In this document: one piece after another, positions 54,977 through 62,515 of the stretch
How positions within the stretch are numbered: position 1 is the stretch's first letter
Layout of the letters: every line of letters starts with the position of its first letter
NCBI GenBank assembly: GCA_965226865.1
Contig: CBDDEH010000002.1
Coordinates: forward strand, 62,001 to 126,000
Direction: 5' to 3'
Length of the DNA stretch: 64,000 bases
From: CBDDEH01 sp965226865
GTDB taxonomy: Bacteria; Chloroflexota; Dehalococcoidia; Lucifugimonadales; JAGWBF01
Notes under the pieces: generated by a model
Told to the model about the DNA's origin: nothing
Seen by the model: the letters and a program-made list of their open reading frames with translations, nothing else
Database searches by the model: none
Translations under genes and position numbers: made by a program

Positions 54977-55666
54977 ATAGAAAGCCGACGTTTTCTTAGC
55001 AGTGTAGACATCTTCTCGGAGCTCCAAGAGTCCGAGATAGCGCCTCTGGAAGCGAAGCTGAGGCGCCGTTCCTACCAACGGGGCGAGGTCATCTTTCACC
55101 AGGAAGACCCAGGCGACCGGCTCCACTTTGTGGCCGAAGGCCTGGTCAAAATCTCCATAATATCTCAGGACGGACGCGAAAACGACATCGCTCTGCTCAA
55201 ACCGGGTGACTGTTTTGGCGAAATGTCGATACTGGACGGCGGGCCGAGGTCCGCTACCGCGATAGCCCTAGACCCCACGGAGACAATGACCCTAACCCTG
55301 GATGACTTCCTAGCCTTCCTCAAAGAGCACAGTAAAGTGGCGATTCAGATCATCGGCCTGTTGGTACGCAGACTGCGTGCCATGGATGAGATGATGGGAG
55401 ACATGCTGTTCCTCGACGTGCCGACCAGAGTCAGCAAGAAGTTGTTGGAGCTAGTCAAAATGTACCGCGACAGCGCCGACTCGTCAGGGAATGTCACAGT
55501 GCCCCTGGGACAAGAAGAGTTGTCCAGGCTCGTCGGCTCAAGCCGTGAGACCGTGAGCAGGACTCTGAACATCTATAAAAAGAAGGGGCTGTTGAAGACC
55601 TCTCACAGGAGAATCACGATTACTAACCTGGAAGGTCTGGAACGCATGGCATCGTTCGGGGCCTGA
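54977..55666 (+). CDS. Crp/Fnr-family transcriptional regulator, apparent AUA start
   Basis: 229 residues if translation starts at ATA 54977, six bases after AGGAGG. The N-terminus then reads (M)ESRRFLSSVDIFSELQESEI, which is typical for the family; the first standard in-frame start is GTG 55130, inside the cNMP-binding domain. The beta-roll has GEVIFHQEDPGDRLHFVAEG and FGEMSILDGGPRSATAIAL, the phosphate-binding-cassette area. A long helix follows, then a C-terminal helix-turn-helix (LGQEELSRLVGSSRETVSRT). Likely a cAMP-type sensor regulator. A start written ATG in relatives may have mutated here. Confidence 0.8.
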   Translation: MESRRFLSSVDIFSELQESEIAPLEAKLRRRSYQRGEVIFHQEDPGDRLHFVAEGLVKISIISQDGRENDIALLKPGDCFGEMSILDGGPRSATAIALDPTETMTLTLDDFLAFLKEHSKVAIQIIGLLVRRLRAMDEMMGDMLFLDVPTRVSKKLLELVKMYRDSADSSGNVTVPLGQEELSRLVGSSRETVSRTLNIYKKKGLLKTSHRRITITNLEGLERMASFGA

Positions 55667-55765
55667 CCACAGCGTGGATTAGCTGTAGGGAACTATTTTC
55701 TCCTGGAGGGTCCTAAGCCGCTGGCTTAGGATTCGGTTGGAGTATACGGCCAGGGAGAGATTTTC

Positions 55766-55797
55766 TGCCAGAGAAGCCTTCGAAGGCTTCTCTGGCA
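55766..55797. repeat. Perfect 32-bp palindrome inside the cNMP-binding frame
   Basis: Centre TTCGAA; outer ends TGCCAGAGAAGCC and its complement. No unpaired base over 32 bp. It encodes LAREAFEGFSGR on the minus strand. A shorter hairpin, CCTAAGCC-GCT-GGCTTAGG, overlaps the stop codon at 55712-55730. Confidence 0.85.
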
Positions 55798-56086
55798 AGG
55801 CGCCACGCCTCCACATCGGTCTTGGCAACAACCGTGGCCGAGCGGGGCTCATCGGTCAGTAGAGCCATCTCCCCGAACCCTTCGTTGGGGCCTAGCTCAG
55901 CAAGGTGCGTTGGAGCGGCGTCGTCCACCTCCCGCACGACCCTCACATTTCCGCTTCTGATCACATAAAAGGAGTCTCCAACCTCCCCCTGCTTGATTAT
56001 GGTGGAGCGTCTCGAAAAACTAACCTCTTCCAATGAAGGTATGATCCTGGTCAAGCTCTTGGGACCCAGGCCGCAAAGAAAGGGAA

Positions 56087-56093
56087 TTATAAC
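56087..56093. repeat. Left target-site duplication of the IS1595-type transposon
   Basis: TTATAAC, repeated in the same orientation at 59098-59104; the eighth base differs (A and G). Confidence 0.6.
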
Positions 56094-56149
56094 GGGTTTT
56101 AGCCGAGGCGTCGGAGGCAGAGCGGGCTAATAACAGCGAAGGAGTGTAA

Positions 56150-56383
56150 TCATGGCAAAGGATCAACGAAAGTCTTTAACATCGCAAGCAATGCCAACTG
56201 ATCTAGCATCATGGCGTCACGTTCCTGGGGGTTTGTATGGGGCATATCGTCAACTACTCGAGGAAGCGTATCAAAAACAAGGTCGAGCACTCTTTGAACA
56301 CTATAGGGCGGATCCGATTCAAGCTTTCGCAGAGCTAAAGCGACAGATCGTAGAAAGATACCTAACGCCTCATCTTCGGTCAT
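56150..56383 (-). CDS. Small hypothetical protein, 77 aa, in the transposon
   Basis: Starts 1 bp after the stop of the zinc-ribbon gene, with GGGAAG upstream, so it extends the minus-strand operon. MTEDEALGIFLRSVALALRK and LALLAMLKTFVDPLP suggest an all-helical protein. It overlaps almost completely with the opposite-strand reading at 56152-56388; only one is likely to be a gene. Confidence 0.45.
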   Translation of the reverse strand: MTEDEALGIFLRSVALALRKLESDPPYSVQRVLDLVFDTLPRVVDDMPHTNPQERDAMMLDQLALLAMLKTFVDPLP

Positions 56384-56388
56384 ACTAA
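56152..56388 (+). CDS. Alternative opposite-strand small protein, 78 aa
   Basis: ATG 56152 has AGGAG seven bases upstream. The product (LYGAYRQLLEEAYQKQGRAL, then ELKRQIVERYLTPHL) is also protein-like and helical. Competes with 56150-56383 on the minus strand. The better ribosome site favours this one; operon context favours the other. Confidence 0.35.
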   Translation: MAKDQRKSLTSQAMPTDLASWRHVPGGLYGAYRQLLEEAYQKQGRALFEHYRADPIQAFAELKRQIVERYLTPHLRSY

Positions 56389-56624
56389 GCTTCCCGCGCT
56401 ACGGCGTCGGTATGGCACTCCTCGCAGCGTCCGTCGCGGTATAGTGTCTCCGGGTAGTTAACTTCCCTCGCACATCCCTTACAACGGTAGACCTTATCGG
56501 TATCTACCGCCATCCCCGGAGAGGCGCGGAACATCGCTTGCGCTAGTTCCTCCGGCGCGGCATCTATCCGAGGCGGGTATCCCTTCTCCATTGGGCGGCC
56601 CTGAACTTTCTTACCCTTAGCCAT
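56385..56624 (-). CDS. Small zinc-ribbon protein, 79 aa, transposon passenger
   Basis: A basic N-terminus (MAKGKKVQGRPMEKGYPPRI) and a C-terminal four-cysteine ribbon: CKGC and CEEC about 22 residues apart. Lies 15 bp after the methyltransferase-HNH gene on the same strand. Possibly nucleic-acid binding; function unknown. Confidence 0.6.
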   Translation of the reverse strand: MAKGKKVQGRPMEKGYPPRIDAAPEELAQAMFRASPGMAVDTDKVYRCKGCAREVNYPETLYRDGRCEECHTDAVAREA

Positions 56625-56639
56625 GTCTCCTCCGCGTTG

Positions 56640-57980
56640 TTATTTCGCCATCCAGCCGCTAACTCGATTCAGTCGCCGTAGACCAGATAGCGTATAGGTA
56701 TTGCTCTTAGCCCGGTTACACGGCCCGCAAAGCAGCACACGATTAGTGATATGGTTCAAGCCCCCGTCCGAGCGCGGCGTGTTATGGTCTAACTCTAGGT
56801 AACGGGCATCATCAAACACCCGGTCGCAACCCTGGCAACGCTTCCCGTGCTGGGCCAGCAGGTACTCGTACATCTCCGCCCGGCTCATTCTAGGGCCGTC
56901 TGGCTCGGCGTAGTGCTCGGTGACTTGAAGATAGGGAACGGCTTCCCCTAACCCGTCTGTGCGCTCAGGCGGCGTTGTTTCCAGATGTACACCGGGCGGA
57001 ATATCGACCAGTAGTTGCCGGTTGTCATTGAGCCTCTGGACTACCAACTCATAAGCTCCCTTCCACAAGTCCATCCCTACCCACTGTCGGCCCAACCGCT
57101 CGGCGGCAATCGGCGTCGTGGCGCATCCGGCGAAAGGGTCTAGTACCAAATCTCCGGGGTTGCTGCTGGCCTTGATGATGCGTTCATAGAGAGCTAACGG
57201 CTTCTGAGTCGGATAGCCCGTTCGCTCTTGGACACTAGATTGGAGGCTGTTTATGTCGGTCCAGTAGTCCTCCGGTATTTTGCCGTTATCAAGATAATAC
57301 TTGTAGTAGCGAGTCTCGCCCTTCAAATTCTTGGTGCCGTAGACTAACCGGTACTTCCTACCGTCCTCATCGGTTTCCAATCGACCGCCAAAACTCTCGT
57401 TGCCGGATTTCATCTCTACTCTGACGGCATCGCCGTTAAAAACATGCGTACCGGATTTGGTATAAAACAGTAATATATCGTGTTTCCGCGCCCATCGCTT
57501 CGCGCTCTTGCCGCCCACGTTGTAACACCACACTATCTCATTCTGAAAATACCGTTTGCCAAACATAGCATCCATTAGTTGTTTCAGGTAATGGCTGGCT
57601 GTCGGATCACAGTGGAGGTAGATACTGCCGTCCTTGCGGAGAATCCGGCGCATCTCCAACAAGCGCACTCCCATGAAACAAAGGAAGGCAGCCATGTCCT
57701 GCCCGTAGCTGGTCTTGGCCGCCTCTATCACGGCGTGGACGGCGGGCCAGTCGTCGGTTATCCGGTCTACCCATTCCCCTTCAACATCATCTTCCCAACT
57801 CCAACGGTCTTGAAACTTGGCTCCTGCGGCCAGCGAGTCCGGCGTGGCGTGGAAGTCCTTACCCTTGTTGAAGGGCGGGTCCGTGGCGATCAGGTGGAAG
57901 GACTCCGAATTCATGCCGCGGAGGAACGGCAAGTTATCCCCGTAGTAAAGAGTCCGGTTGGTGCAATTCGGAGCGGCCAT
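56640..57980 (-). CDS. DNA methyltransferase (N4/N6, beta-type order) fused to HNH endonuclease domain
   Basis: 446 residues. Catalytic motif IV is TDPPFNKGKDF near residue 33, followed by the target-recognition region; the AdoMet motif DPFAGCATTPIAAERLGRQW lies near 260. Motif IV before motif I marks the beta class. Residues 370-446 form an HNH nuclease: CQGCDRVF, LELDHNTPRSDGGLNHITNR, LLCGPCNRAKSN, with two CxxC zinc ligands. One chain thus carries both modification and cleavage. It starts 2 bp after the transposase stop and is a passenger of the IS1595-type transposon. Whether it restricts, nicks, or serves transposition is unknown. Confidence 0.85.
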   Translation of the reverse strand: MAAPNCTNRTLYYGDNLPFLRGMNSESFHLIATDPPFNKGKDFHATPDSLAAGAKFQDRWSWEDDVEGEWVDRITDDWPAVHAVIEAAKTSYGQDMAAFLCFMGVRLLEMRRILRKDGSIYLHCDPTASHYLKQLMDAMFGKRYFQNEIVWCYNVGGKSAKRWARKHDILLFYTKSGTHVFNGDAVRVEMKSGNESFGGRLETDEDGRKYRLVYGTKNLKGETRYYKYYLDNGKIPEDYWTDINSLQSSVQERTGYPTQKPLALYERIIKASSNPGDLVLDPFAGCATTPIAAERLGRQWVGMDLWKGAYELVVQRLNDNRQLLVDIPPGVHLETTPPERTDGLGEAVPYLQVTEHYAEPDGPRMSRAEMYEYLLAQHGKRCQGCDRVFDDARYLELDHNTPRSDGGLNHITNRVLLCGPCNRAKSNTYTLSGLRRLNRVSGWMAK

Positions 57981-57982
57981 AA

Positions 57983-58927
57983 CTAGGCGATTAGCTCTTC
58001 ATAGGTTGTCCGCTTGCCGTCTGCGCCTCGTACCATAGCGCACATTTGCTCGGAGGTGTCCAAGGGGCGGCTGTTGTGGCGGCCCTCAAATTCGGCAACG
58101 TACCGGCCCAGGTGTTTCACACTCATTTGGTGGTAGACGCCGACGTATCCCCGCTTGAGCATGGCCCAATGGCTTTCAATCCCGTTGGTGTGCGCCATGC
58201 CGTGAACGTACTCCTTGGCTGAATGCCTGACCGCCTCATGGGGCCGGTTCAGGCCGTTATAGGCGGCTGCTTCGTCGGTGTAGACTTGGGCTGCGGGTCC
58301 CGTCGTAGACTCCACGAAGCCTTGTAGCGTGGGCGCATCCGTGGACATTACGGCGGCGGTAGTCACTCGGTTGGTCTTACGGTCCTTGGCTCCTACAATC
58401 GCCGTCTTGCCCACAGTCCCTCGTCCGGCCCTTAGCTTCTTAGAGTTGTGCTTGTTGGCTTCCTTCCCTCCAATGTAGGTCTCGTCCACCTCCACCGGGC
58501 CAGCGAACTTGTCAGCCTCGGCGGTCCACATCCCCCGGATTCTGTGCGCCATGTACCAAGCTGACTTCTGAGCGATGCCCAGGTCGCGGTGTAGTTTCAT
58601 GGAGCTAACGCCCTTGAGATTGGTGGAATAGAGGAAGAACGCTATGGCCCACTTGCTCAGCGCCATGTTCGAGCTATGGAGCAGCGTACCCGTCTTGACC
58701 GAGAATGACTTGCGGCACTCCTTCTCCCGGCATCGGAAGGGTTGGGGCTTCCGGCTGGCTACGGCGGCGACGTTCTGAGAGCCACAGAAGGGACAGGCTA
58801 CACCGTTGGGCCAACGCTGCCTAACGAACCACGCCTCGGCCTTTTCCTCAGTGTCAAACTGCTTGGCCGCCTCTATCAAAGTGATGCCCTTCCGGTAGGA
58901 CTTGCCAGGACCGCTCTGATTGACCAT
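57983..58927 (-). CDS. IS1595-family (ISXO2-like) transposase
   Basis: 314 residues. An N-terminal zinc ribbon (CPFCGSQNVAA, then CREKEC) precedes the ISXO2-like domain: VEVDETYIGGKEANK, VYTDEAAAYNGL and HTNGIESHWAMLKRGYVGVY give the acidic/His-Asn catalytic set of this family. It looks intact. First gene of the transposon operon. The 58928-59097 stretch is the AT-rich transposon end and leader. Confidence 0.92.
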   Translation of the reverse strand: MVNQSGPGKSYRKGITLIEAAKQFDTEEKAEAWFVRQRWPNGVACPFCGSQNVAAVASRKPQPFRCREKECRKSFSVKTGTLLHSSNMALSKWAIAFFLYSTNLKGVSSMKLHRDLGIAQKSAWYMAHRIRGMWTAEADKFAGPVEVDETYIGGKEANKHNSKKLRAGRGTVGKTAIVGAKDRKTNRVTTAAVMSTDAPTLQGFVESTTGPAAQVYTDEAAAYNGLNRPHEAVRHSAKEYVHGMAHTNGIESHWAMLKRGYVGVYHQMSVKHLGRYVAEFEGRHNSRPLDTSEQMCAMVRGADGKRTTYEELIA

Positions 58928-59097
58928 TGTTACACCAAACCGCTTTGAAGTTATATAACTATTTTAGCCGAAAGGCTGCGATTTGTCAATACCAAGCGGT
59001 CGAACGCCGCGCGACACTAAGTATGCCTGTTCTTGGGCCGATTCTTCCGATTCCATTTAACCCGCCTATCCATTCAAGTCCGCTCGGCTAAAATCTG

Positions 59098-59104
59098 TTA
59101 TAAC
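59098..59104. repeat. Right target-site duplication of the IS1595-type transposon
   Basis: TTATAAC, matching 56087-56093. It includes the stop codon of the ABC ATPase gene. Confidence 0.6.
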
Positions 59105-60084
59105 TCCCCAAAGAAAGGTATCTCTTTGAGCTCATTGGTCACATCGTCAATCTGGCCCTGGGGTTCTTCCTCTTCTTCAATGTCATCTTCCACACCGAGA
59201 TGAGCGTTGTTGGAGCCGCTCAACCGGCCTTCGATGGACTCAACCTCATCGTCTGTAAGCTCCAAGGGACATTCACACCTTTTACAGACCTCCTGGTCCT
59301 TGAAGTTGCTATAGTTGCACCGCGGGCAGAAAGCCACCTCTCTTTCATGACTCTTGGGGACCGTACCAGGTACCTTTGATGAAGGGACGATGCGCTGGTT
59401 GGAAACCAGGATGTTTTCCAGGATTTTTCCTTCGCCAAGCTTTACCATTCTGAGGCAATACCTGGCTTCAACAGGGTCCTTGGTGGTCATCACTATCGTT
59501 CGCCCCTGGTCATTTAGCTTCTGCAGCAGTCCCATCAGCTCCTCTCGTGAGGTGCTATCCAGACCTCTCGTAGGCTCGTCGAGGAAGATCACCGATGGAT
59601 CGTTCACCAGGGCCCTGGCTATAGATACGAGCTGGCGTTGGGCGGCCGAAAGCTGATGAAGGGGATACTCGACACAATGACCCAAACCCACGGTTCTAAG
59701 GGCTTGGTCCGCCTTCTCACGACACTCATATGCCGGGACGCTCTGGCTTTTAAGGGGAAGCTCGACGTTGCGCACGGCGTTTTCGTTGGGTAACAGATTG
59801 AACGCCTGGTAAACAAAACCGATCCGGCGAGCCCGCACCAGAGCCAGTTCGTCGTCCCTTAGTGGGGTAACCTCCAGGCCATCGATCCATAATCTGCCGG
59901 GGTCGGGTCGCTGGAGACAACCCAAGATATGTAATAAGGAGGATTTTCCAGACCCAGGTCGCCCAGTTATAGCCACCAACTCTCCAGCCTGGACAGACAA
60001 AGAAACATCGTCCACCGCGTGGACCATCTCATTGCCCAGATTGTATTTCTTGGTAAGTCCTATCGCCTGGACGGTGGTAGGCAT
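59098..60084 (-). CDS. ABC-transporter-type ATPase with zinc ribbon, truncated before a cNMP-binding domain
   Basis: 328 residues. LolD/MacB-like ATPase: Walker A GRPGSGKSS, Q-loop VYQAFNLLP, Walker B VIFLDEP and D-loop TRGLDS. The signature reads LSAAQRQ instead of LSGGQ, and the H-loop His is replaced (MTTKDP), so ATP hydrolysis may be weak. A zinc ribbon follows (CPRCNYSN, CKRCECP, about 255-275), then an acidic linker and ELKEIPFFGEL, the usual opening of a cNMP-binding domain, where the frame stops at the transposon target site. No permease gene adjoins. Probably a regulatory ATPase. Confidence 0.75.
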   Translation of the reverse strand: MPTTVQAIGLTKKYNLGNEMVHAVDDVSLSVQAGELVAITGRPGSGKSSLLHILGCLQRPDPGRLWIDGLEVTPLRDDELALVRARRIGFVYQAFNLLPNENAVRNVELPLKSQSVPAYECREKADQALRTVGLGHCVEYPLHQLSAAQRQLVSIARALVNDPSVIFLDEPTRGLDSTSREELMGLLQKLNDQGRTIVMTTKDPVEARYCLRMVKLGEGKILENILVSNQRIVPSSKVPGTVPKSHEREVAFCPRCNYSNFKDQEVCKRCECPLELTDDEVESIEGRLSGSNNAHLGVEDDIEEEEEPQGQIDDVTNELKEIPFFGEL

Positions 60085-60207
60085 GGCGACTCCTAACCAT
60101 AGCTATGGCTACGCCCATAATATCATATGCCAGATAGGGCGCTTGACCTAGGGTATCGGGCTAGGCAATGATAGCCTCAGGGTACCCCTTAGTGTATTGG
60201 AGGAGGC

Positions 60208-61035
60208 GTGGTCGACCAGCAGAGATATGTGCATCCCGAGTACCTTGTTGAGACAGACTGGTTAGCGGACCACCTTTCCGACGACAACTTGATCATTGTG
60301 GACACGGACGTTGCACCCGCTTATCAGAGGGGCCACATCCCAGGAGCAGCGCTGATTCCAGACAACTACGAGAAAGACCCCTCAACCAATAGGGTTCAGA
60401 TCCTCCCGGCGGACAAATTCGCCGAGATGATGGAGTCGTTGGGGATAGGTGACGATACTCTGGTGATCGCCTACGACAACTCCAGATCACTTTACGCCGG
60501 GCGGCTGTGGTGGGCACTGCATTATTACGGACACACGGCTGTAAAGGTGCTCAACGGTGGCTGGAAGAAGTGGGTGACCGAAGGCAGGCCTACCAGCATC
60601 GCAGAGCCTCAGCCGCCCCGCGCCGCAAAGTTTACGCCCAGAACCGATCCCTCTCTGATCGTCCATACCGAAGAGCTAAAAGAGGCGTACGGCAAGCCCG
60701 ATGTGACCGTTTGGGACGTCCGAACCCGTGGCGAATATACCGGCGAAACAACGCGCAATAACAAACGACCCGGCCACATCCCGGGAGCGGTCCATCTGGA
60801 ATGGTCTGAGATGATGGATGAGGCAACCCACAATTTCAAGCCTGCGTCCGAAATCCAGCGCCTGCTGGAAGCGAAAGGGATAACCCCTGAGCGTGAAGTC
60901 CTCTCCCATTGACAGGCGGGCATCCGTGCGGCGCACGGGAACTTAGTTCTGAAGCTGATGGGGTTCGAGAAAGCTCGAAATTATGACGCATCCTGGAACG
61001 AATGGGGCAACCGGGAAGACACCCCCATCGAATAG
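60208..61035 (+). CDS. Two-domain rhodanese (thiosulfate/3-mercaptopyruvate sulfurtransferase), candidate selenoprotein (UGA at 60910-60912)
   Basis: 275 residues when the in-frame TGA is read through, the normal length for tandem rhodaneses. The N-terminal domain (ETDWLADHLSDDNLIIVDTD, AYQRGHIPGAALIP) is the inactive half. The C-terminal domain has VTVWDVRTRGEYTGE and RPGHIPGAVHLEWSEMMD. The active-site loop reads VLSH-U-QAGIRAAHGNLVLKL, where relatives have YC-Q-x-G-x-R. After the UGA, 40 codons complete the domain, ending WNEWGNREDTPIE at TAG 61033-61035. GTG start 60208 after GGAGGAG. If UGA stops translation the enzyme lacks its active site. Seven bases before ppcA, so likely in one operon. 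Confidence 0.8.
60923..60939 (+). promoter_or_regulatory. Candidate bacterial SECIS element of the rhodanese gene
   Basis: Stem UCCGUGC/GCACGGG (7 bp including one U-G pair) with apical loop GGC. The loop begins 17 bases after the UGA and starts with G, within the known spacing and loop rules for bacterial SECIS. Confidence 0.6.
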
Positions 61036-61042
61036 GTTGAAT

Positions 61043-62515
61043 ATGAACGTCCCCAAGTGCATGAGCACTCAACATCCCGACAACGTCGAGTCGCCTCCGT
61101 ACGCCACAGACGAAGTCATCAAGGGAGAAGGCGAGGTCCAGGAAGCCAAAGAGATCTTTTCTCTAGGCTGCGACGAGCAGCTGTGGGACTCGGAAGGCAA
61201 GGACGTGGACCGGATGGTGGTGAGCAAGCTTCTCTCCAACCATCCGGACTTTTTTAACCAACACCGGCTGGGACGAGATTGCTCTTTGACACTGCGCATC
61301 CCAAATCCTGCTATCGAAGGAGGTATGCGCAAGACTCTGTTGGAGGCACTGGACAGCATCCCCAGCAGTTGGGACGTGGCCCAGCAGTTTTATGGAGACG
61401 GAGAGGTCGCACCGATCCATGAGGTCATCCTTCCCTTTACCACCTCGTCACAGGAACTGGACCTGGTCTACAACTACTACCTCAACTTCGTTGCAGGCAA
61501 AGCGGCTCAACACCTATACGGAGACTTGAAGGTCTCGGACTGGATCGGGCAGCTACAGCCGGCACGCATCAACGTCATCCCTCTTATCGAGGACCTTGAA
61601 AATATTCTCTCAGCCGACGAGATCGTTGGCGGCTACATAGAAGGGAAGGAGCTGCCATACCAGCGGGTGTTTCTTGCTCGCAGCGATCCAGCCTTGAACT
61701 ACGGCCTGGTTAGCGCCGAGCTGATGTTAAAGGTGGCGCTTCAGAGGCTGGCCGGGCTAGAGAAAAGGCATGGGATTCCTATCTATACCATCGTGGGAGT
61801 AGGTTCGGTGCCCTTCAGAGGGCATCTGACACCACTCAACCTGGACAGAGCATTTACGGAATATCCTTCCGTACACACCTTCACGGCACAGTCGGCTTTC
61901 AAGTACGACTACCCGCCAGATGCGGTCGAGGCAGGCTTCTCAGCCATACGAGAGCACAAGACTCAGCCACCTATCCCGGTAGACGAAAGCCGAGTAAGAA
62001 AAATCATCGACAAGTACTCGGCGGAGTACCGTGAACGTCTGATAGGGTTGGTTCCTATCATATCCAAGCTGGCGGGACTTGTTCCTCAAAGGCGGGACCG
62101 TAGGCTGCATATCGGCCTTTTTGGATACTCGCGAACCCTCGACACGGAGCAGGGTGCGGAAACAATCAGATTGCCCAGAGCAATCCAGTTCTGCGCCACC
62201 CTCTATTCGATCGGCATACCGCCCGAGCTGCTCGGCATGGCGGCACTGGACGCTGCCGACCTCAGCTACTTGACTGAAGTCTATCCAAGCTGGGAGTCGG
62301 ACCTGGCAGTAGCTCTTCAGTTCGCCAACGAGGACATAATCGGCACATACCTAGGTGACAGGTACAAATCTCTTGCTACCAAGTATTCTCAAGGAACCGA
62401 TCGGGTCCATTACGCACTCACCGCTGCCGTCCACGCGAGTGTGGACTCACAGCCTGCCTCATATACCAAGCGCTACCTTGCAGAAGCAGCCAAATTGCGG
62501 AGATTTCTGGGTTAG
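61043..62515 (+). CDS. ppcA: Phosphoenolpyruvate carboxylase, archaeal type
   Basis: About 490 residues, half the size of bacterial PEPC. The N-terminus NVPKCMSTQHPDNVESPPYA is diagnostic for the archaeal type (PpcA). Other segments: GGMRKTLLEALDSIPSSWDV, GVGSVPFRGHLTPLNLD and HIGLFGYSRTLDTEQGAETI. Carboxylates PEP to oxaloacetate with bicarbonate, refilling the citric acid cycle. Start set at ATG 61043, because an in-frame ATG at 60983 lies inside the rhodanese read-through region. Confidence 0.93.
   Translation: MNVPKCMSTQHPDNVESPPYATDEVIKGEGEVQEAKEIFSLGCDEQLWDSEGKDVDRMVVSKLLSNHPDFFNQHRLGRDCSLTLRIPNPAIEGGMRKTLLEALDSIPSSWDVAQQFYGDGEVAPIHEVILPFTTSSQELDLVYNYYLNFVAGKAAQHLYGDLKVSDWIGQLQPARINVIPLIEDLENILSADEIVGGYIEGKELPYQRVFLARSDPALNYGLVSAELMLKVALQRLAGLEKRHGIPIYTIVGVGSVPFRGHLTPLNLDRAFTEYPSVHTFTAQSAFKYDYPPDAVEAGFSAIREHKTQPPIPVDESRVRKIIDKYSAEYRERLIGLVPIISKLAGLVPQRRDRRLHIGLFGYSRTLDTEQGAETIRLPRAIQFCATLYSIGIPPELLGMAALDAADLSYLTEVYPSWESDLAVALQFANEDIIGTYLGDRYKSLATKYSQGTDRVHYALTAAVHASVDSQPASYTKRYLAEAAKLRRFLG

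Larger units (their letters stand above)
55713..56093 (-). pseudogene. Cyclic-nucleotide-binding domain fragment, detached from the ABC ATPase by the transposon
   Basis: A beta-roll cNMP domain: STIIKQGEVGDSFYVIRSGN, then VRVV, and GFGEMALLTDEPRSATVVA. A TTG at 56054 could start a 113-residue product. Sequence upstream of it, in the same frame to the transposon edge, still reads IIPFLCGLGPKSLTRIIPSL, the normal first helix of such domains, and has no ATG. The ABC ATPase on the other side of the transposon ends ELKEIPFFGEL, also a cNMP-domain beginning. So the domain was probably the C-terminus of that protein; the join is off by one base. Confidence 0.55.
56094..59097 (-). mobile_element. IS1595-type transposon (3.0 kb) with DNA methyltransferase-HNH passenger
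   Basis: Ends are inverted: GGGTTTTAGCCGAG at 56094-56107, and AGATTTTAGCCGAG read from 59097 inwards. They are flanked by direct TTATAAC. The element carries, on the minus strand, the transposase, the methyltransferase-HNH gene, a zinc-ribbon protein and one further small gene. Some IS1595-family members are known to carry passenger genes. The insertion lies exactly between the ABC ATPase stop codon and the cNMP-domain fragment. Confidence 0.75.
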
